DNA of 64,000 nucleotides from Actinoplanes oblitus (GCF_030252345.1 NZ_CP126980.1:1689501-1753500), one strand, 5' to 3'; positions 43,901-52,254 are shown, counted from the stretch's first letter. Numbers and translations: made by a program. Notes: generated from the sequence alone by a model not told the origin.

Positions 43901-46558
43901 CCGAGCGGCCACCGGCTCCGCCGGCACCTCGGCCGCACCAGCCTCGGCAGTCTCCAGTTGGACGTCCCACGGGAACATGCCGACCGGCGTCTCCACCGCA
44001 CGCGCTTCGACGGTCACATCCTCGGCCCGGTCGCCCTGAACCGAGTCGTCCGCGGCCGAGTCGTCCTGAACCGAGTCACGCTGGGCCCACTCGCCCTCGG
44101 CCGAGTCGCCCTGAACCGGGTCGTCCTGAACCGAGTCGGCCTGAACCGGGTCGTCCTGAATCGAGTCACGCTGGGCCCACTCGCCCTCAGCCGAGTCGCC
44201 CTGCACCGAGTCGTCCGCGGCCGGCGTCCCGTCGGCTGCCTGGGCAGCATCCGTGTCCGCCATCTCGGCGGCCACGTTGTCGCCGCCCACCGTGTCGTCC
44301 ACATCCGACCCGGCCGTCGAACCGTCGTCCGAAGTCTCGTCCGGTCCGTCCTCCAGCCCGGGAGCGAACCAGCCGGCCGGTCGTTCCTCGGCCTCCGCCG
44401 CCTCCGGAGCAGCCAGCGGCGAAGTCTCGGGCACCGGCGTCTCCGCCCCGAGCCCGCTCATCGACAGCAGCCAGCCCAGCCCCCGAGGCTCCTCAACAGC
44501 CGGCTCCGCTACGGGCACACCGGCGCCCGCCCCGGCCGGCGCACCGACCGCCGACTCGTTCGTCGCGAACGGCGTCCCAGCGACCGGCGAATCGCCCGCC
44601 CCGAACGGCGTCCCAGCGACCGGCGACTCGTTCGTCGCGAGCGGCGTCCCAGCGACCGGCGAATCGCCCGCCCCGAACGGGGTCCCGGTGACGGGTGCCT
44701 CGGAAGGCACCCCGCCAACCGGCGCATCCGGCTCCGCGAATGCGGTTCCCGCACCCTGCGCGGCCATGAACGGCGTCTCCGGACCGGCGGATGGCGCGGC
44801 CTCGTCGCCGGGTGCCACCGGCCCGACCCGCCGAGGGTCGATGGCCTGGGTGCGCTCTCCCGGCGCGCCGCCCTGCTGCCGCGCGCGGTATGCGCTCAGG
44901 TCGACACCGCCGACGTCCATCGCCTGCGTACTGTCATTCGGCAGGAACGGCCCGTCCGCACCATGACCCGGCTGGTCGGGTCCGGCGCCGCCCGGCGCGG
45001 TCTGCTGACGCGAGCCGGATCCGTCGAGGTCGCCGCGCCACACGCCCGGAACCGAACCCCCGACGCCGGTAACCGGGGCGGACGCGACACCCGAAACCGG
45101 CGCGGAGGCAACCCCGGAAACGGGGGCGGACGCGAGACCGGAAACGGGGGCGGCCGCCACACCGGAGACCGGGGCGGACGTGACACCCGAGACCGGAGCG
45201 GAGGCGAACCCGGAGACCGGAGCGGACGCGATGCCGGAAACAGGCGCGTTGCCGGGAATGCCGGGGTACGCCGGATTCCGGCCGGGCGCCGCTGGGTAGA
45301 CCGCTGCCGGCGGCATGGCCGGCTGCTGCGGAGTCATCCGGGTCGGCTGCGCCGCCGGCCGTGCCGGAGGTGGGCTGTTCCGCTCCTGCGGAGCCGGGCG
45401 CAACTCGAACGGCGCGTCCGGAGTCCGCCCGGACCGAGCCGGGAACGCCTCCGGCGGAACCGCGCGAGCGCTGCCATAGGTGAGCCCGGCCGGCGACACC
45501 GGCCGCGCCCCACCACCCTGCCGCGGATCACCCCCAGACCGAGACGTCGCCTGCTCCGGCGCCGCCCAGCCACCGTGCTGCTCAGACACGGAACGACCGT
45601 GCTCAGACCCGGGACGGCCCTGCTGCTCAGGCGTGGGACGGCCATGCTGGTCGGGCCCATAACGGCCGTACTGCTCGGGCCCGGGACGACCCTGCTGCTC
45701 GGGCCCGGGACGCCCCGGCTGCTCGGATCCGGGACGACGCCCCTGCTCCGGACCAGGACCGGCACCAAAACCAGTGCCCGGGCCGGGCCCATACCCGCCG
45801 AACCGCTGCCCCTGATGACGCCCGTCCGGCCCACCGGCCGGACCCGCCCCGCGAGGCCCCGGCGGAATCTGAGCGCCCCCGCGCACCTGCGGCGCCGACC
45901 CACCCTGCTGCTGCCCCGGCCCGAATCCGCCACGCTCACCATGCGCCGGCGACACCGGCCGCGCCCCGAAGTCACCACGCCCCCACGGCGGCTGCTGCGC
46001 CCCGGGACCGCCGGGCGCACCCGGACCACCACGGCGGGGACTGTCGGGCTGCTGGGGGACCCGGGCGGCACCCGAGGACCGGCCGGGGGAGACCGGTGCC
46101 GACGACGGGTGGCCGGGGGAGACCGGTACGGCCGGTCCCGGCACCCGCCCGGGACCGGGCGTCACGGGCACCGACGAGGGGCCCCGCCCGTAGACCGGTG
46201 CCGCGCCACGACGCTGATCCGGCGCGCCGCCATAGGGCATCGGCCGGTTCCACGCGGGATCGTTCTGCGAGTCACGGGGCGGGCTCACCGCGTACCTCTG
46301 CGGGTCCTCGGCCGGGGCCCAGCCGCGACCCGGCGCCGAACCGCCTGCCTGCCCTTGCGGACCGGCGGGAGCCGAGCTGACCGGCGCGGACGAGCCGCGG
46401 GACGCCTCGTAGACCGGGGTGTGCACGGCCTTGCGGCGGCCCTGGTCACCGGGGTAGCGCTGACCGGGAAGTGGTTCCCACTCCCAGGTGATCTCGTACA
46501 CCCACGCCGGTTCGTCGTCCCAGCCGTCCGCGCCCGGGCGGGAGCTCCAACCGTTCAT
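40934..46558 (-). CDS. Giant low-complexity WG-repeat protein (about 1,874 aa)
   Basis: ATG 46558 (MNGWSSRPGADGWDDEPAWV). Residues 1-1300 are disordered with many internal repeats: GRPGPEQ, about eight SAPVSGV units (440-498), AGTPFGAGDSPV, VQDDPVQ/AEGEWAQRDS (780-840), IPVSAAP, and an acidic EDHVEEVVAEDALDQE array (1200-1326). A helical TPR-like section at about 1440-1620 follows, then WG/KWG-type beta repeats to the end (AEGVAWVRR, AEGLAWVSRDAEGGWFAVD, RRGLALVKRGGWGAVDRHG, RWGALDRQG). No signal peptide or membrane helix is seen. The disordered part could be a scaffold or span the cell envelope, but neither can be shown here. Coding is supported by consistent frame and repeat units in multiples of three. 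Confidence 0.85.
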   Translation of the reverse strand: MNGWSSRPGADGWDDEPAWVYEITWEWEPLPGQRYPGDQGRRKAVHTPVYEASRGSSAPVSSAPAGPQGQAGGSAPGRGWAPAEDPQRYAVSPPRDSQNDPAWNRPMPYGGAPDQRRGAAPVYGRGPSSVPVTPGPGRVPGPAVPVSPGHPSSAPVSPGRSSGAARVPQQPDSPRRGGPGAPGGPGAQQPPWGRGDFGARPVSPAHGERGGFGPGQQQGGSAPQVRGGAQIPPGPRGAGPAGGPDGRHQGQRFGGYGPGPGTGFGAGPGPEQGRRPGSEQPGRPGPEQQGRPGPEQYGRYGPDQHGRPTPEQQGRPGSEHGRSVSEQHGGWAAPEQATSRSGGDPRQGGGARPVSPAGLTYGSARAVPPEAFPARSGRTPDAPFELRPAPQERNSPPPARPAAQPTRMTPQQPAMPPAAVYPAAPGRNPAYPGIPGNAPVSGIASAPVSGFASAPVSGVTSAPVSGVAAAPVSGLASAPVSGVASAPVSGVASAPVTGVGGSVPGVWRGDLDGSGSRQQTAPGGAGPDQPGHGADGPFLPNDSTQAMDVGGVDLSAYRARQQGGAPGERTQAIDPRRVGPVAPGDEAAPSAGPETPFMAAQGAGTAFAEPDAPVGGVPSEAPVTGTPFGAGDSPVAGTPLATNESPVAGTPFGAGDSPVAGTPFATNESAVGAPAGAGAGVPVAEPAVEEPRGLGWLLSMSGLGAETPVPETSPLAAPEAAEAEERPAGWFAPGLEDGPDETSDDGSTAGSDVDDTVGGDNVAAEMADTDAAQAADGTPAADDSVQGDSAEGEWAQRDSIQDDPVQADSVQDDPVQGDSAEGEWAQRDSVQDDSAADDSVQGDRAEDVTVEARAVETPVGMFPWDVQLETAEAGAAEVPAEPVAARHSHAWPDEDFAVDDVPVSPAGPGRHERATDEPSGRHEATDSGHPVGEHHAASDLDSDGLAPVSAIPVSAAPTSAFPVPATPISAAPTSAIPVSAAPLSATPEFEVTPVSATPVSAPPEFEAPPVTAAPESEVAPISAAPEFEAPPVPATPEFQAPPVPAAPEFQAPPGSGGSGFEVAPPVNGFVVAAPRVPEWPPTNPAAVGAARDDFVAEVEAAEPVREIGAEVETAEPVREIAVEPTDAGPGYEIAAEVPVAAAIEEAAGPAIVDTPTAHGADSTSAPAGLAAEVPVEAEERVEDIAAPVQGPLVPANPVAEDRLEEVVVQETSVTEDHLPEDALDPETPVAEDRVDNAVAEDALDQEPSVAEDHVEEIVAEDALGQEIPVAEEHVEEVVAEDALDQEIPGAEDHVEDVVAGEALDPEDSAAETLDPEDSAAEDRVEVADEAAGWAAPAEPETTVAEAAEIAVATPAEPDATPVRADDPATASAIPEPRAEGADDRGGAADPRIGNPADDREPAADPRTGNPADDRERAADPRTEESGSGLAPIRQRRDQRAPADRRRADPEQILAAYPWMFDPATLREQVGDPDRLWELADRLTDRLEFAERDNVRAGLLSLRAVVSRVLGELDDALADGREALRHAEAAGVAHLVSITQARLAHVLQWRGEFAEADRLYARADSPELPARARAEIRELAGRSAFEQGRFLEAVNHFERALDLCQGGDPELVERVELALDVMARRSGDGWGPYPRSREQVLGLPPTPTPLRDDGTSLWGYAAAVEPRYAEAQPFAEGVAWVRRPDSAAWELIDPAGQVLIGADSGYLAAGRFAEGLAWVSRDAEGGWFAVDRGNRLVVSGGFEDVRPFRRGLALVKRGGWGAVDRHGRIAVQPKYHGFATVLSAGGPIDGFSDEGLAVVDAGTGSGVVDRTGQPVVPPVHKAVVIHPSAFLIADEAGRWGALDRQGQPLVETRYVERADAIEEVVRLRPDNRPVL

Positions 46559-46697
46559 CGGGCGTCCAGGCCCGGCGATTGGCAACGCTCCGTCACGGCG
46601 AACTCCAACGTGTGAAAAAAACGAGCCGTGGCCGACCGGGGAACCCGGGTACAGTCTCCCGGCTCCACTGCGGGTGTGTGGGAAGGAGATTAGCGGC

Positions 46698-47558
46698 GTG
46701 GCCGGGAAGGGCGCCAGCGTGCTCACGATCTCAACGACCGGGCCGTTCCGGGGGTGGCTCACTACTTTCGGTGCACTGGCCGGGTCGGGTTTCCGGCGGT
46801 ACACAACCTATCGTCAGGCCACCATAGCCGGAACGTTCACGAATGTGGTGTTCGGCTACATGCGCTGTTACGTGCTGCTGGCGGTGGCCGCGAGCGCTCC
46901 CGGCGGGCAGCCGGCCGGTTACCGGCCGGATCAGCTCGTCACCTACGTCTGGTTCGGCCAGGGACTACTCAGCGTGGTGATGTTGTGGGGCTGGGCGGAG
47001 CTCGCCGAGCGGATCCGCACCGGTGACGTCGCGGCCGATCTGTTACGTCCGGTCGCCCCGGTGACCGCTTACCTCGCCACCGACCTGGGCCGGGCCGGCC
47101 ACGGCCTGCTCACCAGGTTCATCCCGCCGGTGGTGGTCGGGGCCCTGTGCTTCCCGATGCGGCTGCCGGAGCGCTGGCAGACGGTGCCGCTGTTCCTCGT
47201 CTCGGTGCTGCTCGCGGTGATCGTCAGTTTCGGCTGCCGCTACCTGGTCAACGCCACCGCGTACTGGCTGCAGGACGCGCGCGGGCCGATCATGCTGTGG
47301 GTGCTCGGGGCCGGGGTGCTGGGCGGCCTCTACTTCCCGCTGCGCCTGCTGCCGCACTGGCTGGCGGTGACGCTGTGGGTGGGTACCCCGCTGCCCAGCA
47401 TCCTGCAGACACCGCTGGACGTGGCCGCCGAGCGGGACGGCCCGGCGATGCAGGCCGGCCTGATCGTCCTGCAGGCCGGCTGGGCGACCGCGCTGCTGGC
47501 GCTGGCCGCGCTGGTGCAGAGGCGGGCCGAGCGGCGCCTGGTGGTGCAGGGTGGGTGA
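46698..47558 (+). CDS. ABC-2 type exporter permease (first subunit)
   Basis: GTG 46698 follows AAGGAG by 9 nt and yields 286 residues with six membrane helices. It matches the ABC-2 permease family with DUF990-like sequence (YVWFGQGLLSVVMLWG, VAADLLRPVAPVTAYLATDLGR). It is the first gene of a three-gene exporter operon (permease, permease, ATPase). The second gene overlaps by 8 nt. The substrate is unknown. Confidence 0.9.
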   Translation: MAGKGASVLTISTTGPFRGWLTTFGALAGSGFRRYTTYRQATIAGTFTNVVFGYMRCYVLLAVAASAPGGQPAGYRPDQLVTYVWFGQGLLSVVMLWGWAELAERIRTGDVAADLLRPVAPVTAYLATDLGRAGHGLLTRFIPPVVVGALCFPMRLPERWQTVPLFLVSVLLAVIVSFGCRYLVNATAYWLQDARGPIMLWVLGAGVLGGLYFPLRLLPHWLAVTLWVGTPLPSILQTPLDVAAERDGPAMQAGLIVLQAGWATALLALAALVQRRAERRLVVQGG

Positions 47559-48351
47559 GCTGCGCGCCTACGCCGCACTGGCCGCCGCGCAGGCCCGGTC
47601 GGTGTTCTCCTACCGCACGTCGTTCCTGTTCGAGCTGCTCAGCAACGTCGGCGCCACGGTGTTCGACGTGCTCACCGTGCTGGTGCTGTTCCGCGCCACC
47701 GACGAGATCGGCGGCTTCGTCCTGCCCGAGGCGCTGCTGATGACGGGCATCATGTCCGCCGGGTTCTCGCTCGCCGACCTCCTGGTCGGCAACGTCGATC
47801 AGCTCAAGACCTACGTGCGGGCCGGGACGCTGGACGCGGTGCTGGTCCGGCCGCTCGCCGCGCTGCCCCAGCTGCTGCTGATGGACCTGCCGCTCCGCAA
47901 GCTGCTGCGGGTGGTGTTCGGGTGTGGCGTGCTGACCGTCGCGGTCGGGATGAACGAGATCCACTGGACGCCGGCCCGGGTGGCGCTGCTCGCCCTGGCG
48001 CCGCTGGCGTGTGCGGTGTTCATGGGCGCGATCTTCGTGATCAGCGCGACCCTGGCGTTCTGGTGGGTGGACTCGGGGCAGCTCGGCAGCGCCTTCACCT
48101 ACGGCGGGCGGGACTTCGCCTCGTACCCGATAACGGTCTACGGTCCGATCTTCCGCGCCCTCTTCGCGTACGTCGTGGGTCTCGCCTTCATCGCCTACCA
48201 GCCGGCCCTGGCCCTCCTCGGCCACCCGGACCCGCTGGGTCTGCCGGCCTGGGCCGGCTTCGCCTCTCCGCTGGTCGCGCTCGCCGCGGCCGGCGCCGCC
48301 ACCGTCGTCTGGCGGGCCGGCATCCGGCACTACAGGAGCACCGGATCATGA
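47551..48351 (+). CDS. ABC-2 type exporter permease (second subunit)
   Basis: 266 residues, six membrane helices. The sequence LKTYVRAGTLDAVLVRPLAALPQLLLMDLPLRK parallels the LLRP loop of the first permease, showing that the two are related and probably form a heterodimer. GTG start inside the preceding gene, and the stop overlaps the ATPase start (ATGA), so all three are coupled. Confidence 0.92.
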   Translation: MGELRAYAALAAAQARSVFSYRTSFLFELLSNVGATVFDVLTVLVLFRATDEIGGFVLPEALLMTGIMSAGFSLADLLVGNVDQLKTYVRAGTLDAVLVRPLAALPQLLLMDLPLRKLLRVVFGCGVLTVAVGMNEIHWTPARVALLALAPLACAVFMGAIFVISATLAFWWVDSGQLGSAFTYGGRDFASYPITVYGPIFRALFAYVVGLAFIAYQPALALLGHPDPLGLPAWAGFASPLVALAAAGAATVVWRAGIRHYRSTGS

Positions 48352-49295
48352 TCAGAACCAAGGACCTCCGAAAAGATTTCGACGTACGCGTGAAGCGCGG
48401 CCGGTTCCGCCGCGAGAAACGCACCGTGCCGGCGGTCGCTGGGGTGACCCTCACCATCGAGCCGGGCGAGATGGTCGGCTACATCGGCCCGAACGGCGCC
48501 GGTAAGTCCACCACTCTGAAGATGCTGACCGGCGTGCTCTCCCCGTCCGGCGGCGAGGTGGAGGTGTGCGGCCTGCGCCCGGTCCCGCAGCGCACCAAGC
48601 TGGCGCTCGGCATCGGGGTGGTCTTCGGCCAGCGCTCCCAGCTCTGGTGGGACCTGCCGCTGCACGAGTCGTTCACCCTGCTCCGGCACATCTACCGGGT
48701 GCCCGCCGCGGAGCACCTGGCCTGGCTGCGCCGCTGCCGTGAGCTGCTCGACCTGGACGACTTCCTGGACACCCCGGTCCGGCAGCTGTCGCTGGGTCAG
48801 CGGATGCGCGGCGAGCTGACCGCGGCGCTGCTGCACGGGCCGCGGGTGCTGTTCCTGGACGAGCCGACGATCGGCCTGGACGTGGTCAGCAAGCAGGCGG
48901 TCCGCTCGTTCCTGGCCGAGCTGGGCGCGTCCGGCGACGTCACGCTGGTGCTGACCACACACGACCTGGCCGACATCGAGCGGCTCTGCGAACGGCTGGT
49001 GGTGATCGACCACGGCCGGGTGGTGCACGACGGCACGATCGAGGCGCTGCACGCCCGGTACGGCTCCCGGCGCAGTCTGGTCGCCGACCTCTCCTCGCCG
49101 CTGCCGGAGGGCTTCGTCCTGCCCGGGACCACACTGGTCGGCGTCGAGGCGGACCGGCACCGGGTGACCTTCGCGCTGGACGGCGTAACCGCCGGCGCCG
49201 CGGTGGCCGGCCTGGTGGCCGCCGTCCCGATCCGCGACCTCTCGGTGGTGGAGCCCGACATCGAAGACGTGGTGGCCCGCCTCTACAAAGCCTGA
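48348..49295 (+). CDS. ABC exporter ATPase
   Basis: 315 residues with Walker A GPNGAGKST, Q-loop VVFGQRSQLWWDLP, signature LSLGQRMRGELTAALLH and Walker B VLFLDEPTIGLD, then the His-switch TTHD. The signature reads LSLGQ rather than LSGGQ, as in the viologen/daunorubicin-type exporters of this subfamily. The C-terminal 80 residues are the usual regulatory extension. Energises the two upstream permeases. Confidence 0.96.
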   Translation: MIRTKDLRKDFDVRVKRGRFRREKRTVPAVAGVTLTIEPGEMVGYIGPNGAGKSTTLKMLTGVLSPSGGEVEVCGLRPVPQRTKLALGIGVVFGQRSQLWWDLPLHESFTLLRHIYRVPAAEHLAWLRRCRELLDLDDFLDTPVRQLSLGQRMRGELTAALLHGPRVLFLDEPTIGLDVVSKQAVRSFLAELGASGDVTLVLTTHDLADIERLCERLVVIDHGRVVHDGTIEALHARYGSRRSLVADLSSPLPEGFVLPGTTLVGVEADRHRVTFALDGVTAGAAVAGLVAAVPIRDLSVVEPDIEDVVARLYKA

Positions 49296-49323
49296 CCCAC
49301 CCCATCGGTCCCGCCGCCTCCCA

Positions 49324-49522
49324 GGCTGGTGCTGGTGGTGGTGTCAGGGGTCGGGAGGGGACCGTGAGTGCCAGCCGGTGGGTTGCGGTGCGGCGGGCTG
49401 GTGCTGGTGGTGGTGTCAGGGGTCGGGAGGGGGCCGTGAGTGCCAGCCGGTGGGTTGCGGTGTGGCGGGCTGGTGCTGGTGGTGGTGTCAGCGGTCCGGA
49501 GAGGACCGTGAGTGCCAGCCGG
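49324..49522. repeat. 72-bp tandem repeat after the ABC operon
   Basis: Units start GGCTGGTGCTGGTGGTGGTG at 49324, 49396 and 49468; the first two are 72 bp, the third is cut by the stop of the XRE-cupin gene at 49523. Copies differ by a few bases. The array fills most of the 227-bp gap and holds no supported gene. Confidence 0.9.
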
Positions 49523-50080
49523 TCAGCGGTGCTCCATGATCAGGACCGCCCAGGACTTCTCCAGCGCCTCGTAGCGGTGCGGGACGTCACCCGGGAACGT
49601 CACGTAGTCACCCGCGCCGACCTCGATCGGCTCCGCCACCGGCCCGGTCCGGATCCGGCCGGCGCCCACCACGATGTGCTCGACGCTGCCCGGGATGTGC
49701 GCCTCCGCCTCGCGCGGCTCGCCCGGCTCCAGTTCCATCAGATAGAGATCCCGCCGTACGTGCGGTGACCCGGTCGCCAGCAGCGTCGCCACGAAGTCGG
49801 CCCGGTCGGCACGCAGCCGGGTGGCCCCCTCGCCGGCCCGGATCACCCGCACCCTGGTCGGCTCCGGCTCCACCAGCCGGCTGAACGGCACCCCGAGCGC
49901 CACCCCGAGCGCCCACAGGGTCTCGATGCTCGGGTTCCCGCTGCCCGCCTCCAGCTGCGACAACGTCGACTTGGCCAGCCCCGCGCGCCGGGCCAGCTCG
50001 GCGAGGGAGATCCCGGCGCGGTCCCGTTCCCGGCGCAGGGCGGCGGCGATGACGGCGAGCGGCGGCGCCGGTTGCTCCAT
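49523..50080 (-). CDS. XRE-family regulator with cupin domain
   Basis: 185 residues. An N-terminal helix-turn-helix (ISLAELARRAGLAKSTLSQLEAGSGNPSIETLWAL, roughly 20-55) is followed by a C-terminal cupin (about 100-185, HIPGSVEHIVVGAGRI and GDYVTFPGDVPHRYEAL) that may bind a small effector. ATG 50080 has GGAG 9 nt upstream; ATG 50095 is an alternative. It is divergent from azlC/azlD, with two inverted repeats between, so it probably controls that transporter and itself. Confidence 0.93.
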   Translation of the reverse strand: MEQPAPPLAVIAAALRRERDRAGISLAELARRAGLAKSTLSQLEAGSGNPSIETLWALGVALGVPFSRLVEPEPTRVRVIRAGEGATRLRADRADFVATLLATGSPHVRRDLYLMELEPGEPREAEAHIPGSVEHIVVGAGRIRTGPVAEPIEVGAGDYVTFPGDVPHRYEALEKSWAVLIMEHR

Positions 50081-50104
50081 GTGTGTTCGCTCCATCGGTC
50101 GAGT

Positions 50105-50147
50105 CGTTCGGTTTGACGAACGCTTCACATTCGTTCAGCATGACGAA
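50105..50147. promoter_or_regulatory. Paired operator sites in the azlC promoter region
   Basis: Two inverted repeats of related sequence: CGTTCG-N6-CGAACG (50105-50122) and TTCGT-N8-ACGAA (50130-50147), centres about 25 bp apart. The second ends 2 nt before the azlC ATG. Both are likely sites for the divergent XRE-cupin regulator. Confidence 0.6.
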
Positions 50148-50149
50148 CC

Positions 50150-50998
50150 ATGGGTACGGTATATCGAACGCAGGCCCGCCCTCGCGACGTGGCGGCACTG
50201 GCCGCTGCGACGCTCGCGGTGGGCGCCTCGTTCGGCGCGATCACCATGGCGTACGGCCTGCCCGCCTGGCTGGCGCCGCTGATGTCGGTGGTGGTCTTCG
50301 CCGGGGGCGCGCAGTTCCTGGCGGTCGGCCTGTTCGCGGCCGGCAACCCGATCGCCGCGGTCTTCGCCGGCCTGCTGCTCAACGCCCGGCACCTGCCGTT
50401 CGGGCTGGCGGTCGCGGACACCCTGGGCACCCGCTGGCGGGACCGCCTGATCGGCAGCCACCTGATGACCGACGAGGTGGTCGCCTTCACCCTCGCCGAG
50501 CGGACCCCGGCCGCCCGCCGCAAGGTCTACTGGCTGGTCGCGATCTCCCTGGTCATCGCCTGGAACGTCGGCGTACTCCTGGGCGTCCTCCTCGGCGGCG
50601 CCACCGGCGACCCGGACGCCTTCGGCCTGGACGCGGCCTTCCCGGCCGGTCTGATCGCCCTGATCCTGCCCTCGTTGCGCGACCGGGACACGCGCCTGGT
50701 CGCCCTCACCGGCGCCGCCCTGGCCGTCCTGCTCACCCCGGTGCTCCCGGCCGGCCTCCCGGTGCTGGCCGCCCTCCTGGGTCTGCTGGTTCTGCTGTTC
50801 CCGTCCCGCCGCCACCCCGCCGCGAACGACTCGACCGCCGCCGTCGTGCGCGACCTGTCTGCAGGTGCTGGCGCGAGCGACTTGACCGCCGCCGTCGTGC
50901 GCGACCTGTCTGCAGGTGCCGGCGCGAATGGGCCAGCCGCTGGTCCCGTCGTCCCGGCCACCGTCTTCACCGAACCCGCCGAGGAGAACCGATGCTGA
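50150..50998 (+). CDS. azlC: AzlC-family branched-chain amino acid exporter, large subunit
   Basis: 282 residues, about seven membrane helices, with the AzlC landmarks ASFGAITMAYGL, FAGGAQFLAVGLF and LNARHLPFGLAVAD. With AzlD it exports branched-chain amino acids or analogues. The C-terminus has an extra hydrophilic tail made of a 17-residue duplication (STAAVVRDLSAGAGA, 51-bp DNA repeat at 50827-50877 and 50878-50928). No ribosome site precedes ATG 50150, where the operator ends, so translation may be leaderless. Confidence 0.92.
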   Translation: MGTVYRTQARPRDVAALAAATLAVGASFGAITMAYGLPAWLAPLMSVVVFAGGAQFLAVGLFAAGNPIAAVFAGLLLNARHLPFGLAVADTLGTRWRDRLIGSHLMTDEVVAFTLAERTPAARRKVYWLVAISLVIAWNVGVLLGVLLGGATGDPDAFGLDAAFPAGLIALILPSLRDRDTRLVALTGAALAVLLTPVLPAGLPVLAALLGLLVLLFPSRRHPAANDSTAAVVRDLSAGAGASDLTAAVVRDLSAGAGANGPAAGPVVPATVFTEPAEENRC

Positions 50999-51300
50999 TC
51001 GCCGCCGTCATCGCCCTCGGCGTGGGCACCTACGCGATGCGCCTCAGTGGCGTCCTCCTCCGCGACCGCCTGGAACTCTCCCCAGCCGTGCAGCGCCTGC
51101 TCCCGATGGCCGCCGCCGCCCTGCTCGCCGCCCTCGCCGGCACCGCGGCCCTGATGGCCGGCACCGAGTTCGCCGGCGTGGCCCGCCCGGCCGGGGTAGC
51201 CGTCGGCGCGCTGCTGGCCTGGCGCAAGGTCCCGTTCGTCCTGGTAGTCGTTGCCGCCGCCACGGTCGCGGCCCTGCTACGCCTGGCCGGCCTCCCGTAA
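50992..51300 (+). CDS. azlD: AzlD-family transporter small subunit
   Basis: 102 residues with three or four membrane helices (LIAAVIALGVGTYAMRLSG, LLPMAAAALLAALAGTAAL, VPFVLVVVAAATVAALL). The motif GTYAMR near the N-terminus is typical. GAGGAG lies just upstream of ATG 50992; the gene overlaps azlC by 7 nt. A CGGCGG/CCGCCG hairpin (51302-51322) follows the stop and may end the operon. Confidence 0.93.
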   Translation: MLIAAVIALGVGTYAMRLSGVLLRDRLELSPAVQRLLPMAAAALLAALAGTAALMAGTEFAGVARPAGVAVGALLAWRKVPFVLVVVAAATVAALLRLAGLP

Positions 51301-51633
51301 TCGGCGGTTGGCCGGGCCGCCGCAGGCGATTCCGCGCGTTCGCAGGTTCGCCCTCTCAGGGGAGGTTCTGGGCTCCAGGGTCGCTCGCGCCTCCCGGGGA
51401 AGGCTCTGCATTCCTAGGTCTGCCCTCTCAGAGAGGGCGCTCCGTGCTCGCCGGCCCGCGCTCCCAGGCCCGCCCTCCCAAGGGGGAGCCCCCACGAACA
51501 GTGTGGCGGGAACGGGTCGATCCGCGTGGTGTCCCTGTGGACAACCCGCCGCTGTGGACGAAAGAGCGCCACGTCCGCAACCCCCGGAACGCGGGTCGCG
51601 GCGTGACGCTCAGGTCGTACCGAAAATGGGTTT
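51301..51633. other. Non-coding spacer with degenerate CTC/GAG-rich repeats
   Basis: No gene seen. The stretch 51345-51490 consists of decayed copies of a CCCTCTCAGGGGAGG-like unit: CTCTCAGGGGAGG, CTCCCGGGGAAGG, CTCTCAGAGAGGGC and CTCCCAAGGGGGAGC; the third forms a perfect hairpin (51422-51438). Near the right end, CGTACCGAAAA (51616-51626) is a variant of the recurrent TTTCCGGTACG element. Confidence 0.55.
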
Positions 51634-52254
51634 TCAGATGGTGGCGCCCAGGTCGACCTTGGGTTTCGGGACGCGCATCCGGCGGAAGGTCAGGCCGCGC
51701 ATGATGCCGTAGAGGTAGAGCGAGCCCATCCGCTGCTGCGTGGTCGGGAAGCGCTCCTTGACCAGTCGCTTGATGCGGCGGGCGATGAACACGCTGTCCA
51801 CCGCGACGGCCAGGGCGAGCAGGGCCCACAGCGCGTTGCTGGCCAGCGCGACAGCGTTGTTCCTCACCAGCGAGCCGACCATCACGATCAGGGCGCCGGC
51901 GATGAAGAACGAGCCGACCGTGCGGCGCGAGTCGACGATGTCACGGACCAGCGAGCGCTCCGGGCCGCGGTCGCGGGCCAGCAGGAATTTCTCGTCGCCC
52001 TGGCGCATGCCCTCGGCGGCCTCGGCGCGCTCCTGCCGCTGCCGCTCGCGCAGCTGCTTCATCGCCTCTTTGCGGTCGGCGGGCGCGGCCTCCACCCGGC
52101 GGCCCTGCGGCGCGCGTTTCGGCGTGACCACACCCAGCTCTTTCTTGCTGGGCGTGTAGTTCTTGCGGCGGTTCTCGGCGGCCTCCTGCTCGGTCACCGA
52201 GGAAGTGGCGTCTTCGACGAGGTCGGCTGGCTTGCGGCGAAACAGCGGGGACAC
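51634..52254 (-). CDS. DUF3043 membrane protein
   Basis: 206 residues from GTG 52254 (VSPLFRRKPADLVED). A long charged cytoplasmic N-terminus (about 1-115, with RQRQERAEAAEGMRQGDEKF) precedes two membrane helices (VGSFFIAGALIVMVGSLV and ALWALLALAVAVDSVFI) and a basic C-terminus. It matches DUF3043 (Rv2206 in M. tuberculosis), function unknown. No ribosome site is evident. Confidence 0.92.
   Translation of the reverse strand: MSPLFRRKPADLVEDATSSVTEQEAAENRRKNYTPSKKELGVVTPKRAPQGRRVEAAPADRKEAMKQLRERQRQERAEAAEGMRQGDEKFLLARDRGPERSLVRDIVDSRRTVGSFFIAGALIVMVGSLVRNNAVALASNALWALLALAVAVDSVFIARRIKRLVKERFPTTQQRMGSLYLYGIMRGLTFRRMRVPKPKVDLGATI

Noticed and set aside
43085..46615. A + strand frame of about 1,170 codons opposite the WG-repeat protein, rich in Arg and repeats.
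   Set aside because: The minus-strand frame continues into recognisable TPR-like and WG repeats and is intact over 1,874 codons; the + strand product has no recognisable fold.
49324..49522. Gene encoded by the 72-bp repeats.
   Set aside because: No good start, ribosome site or recognisable product; the sequence reads as simple repeats in every frame.
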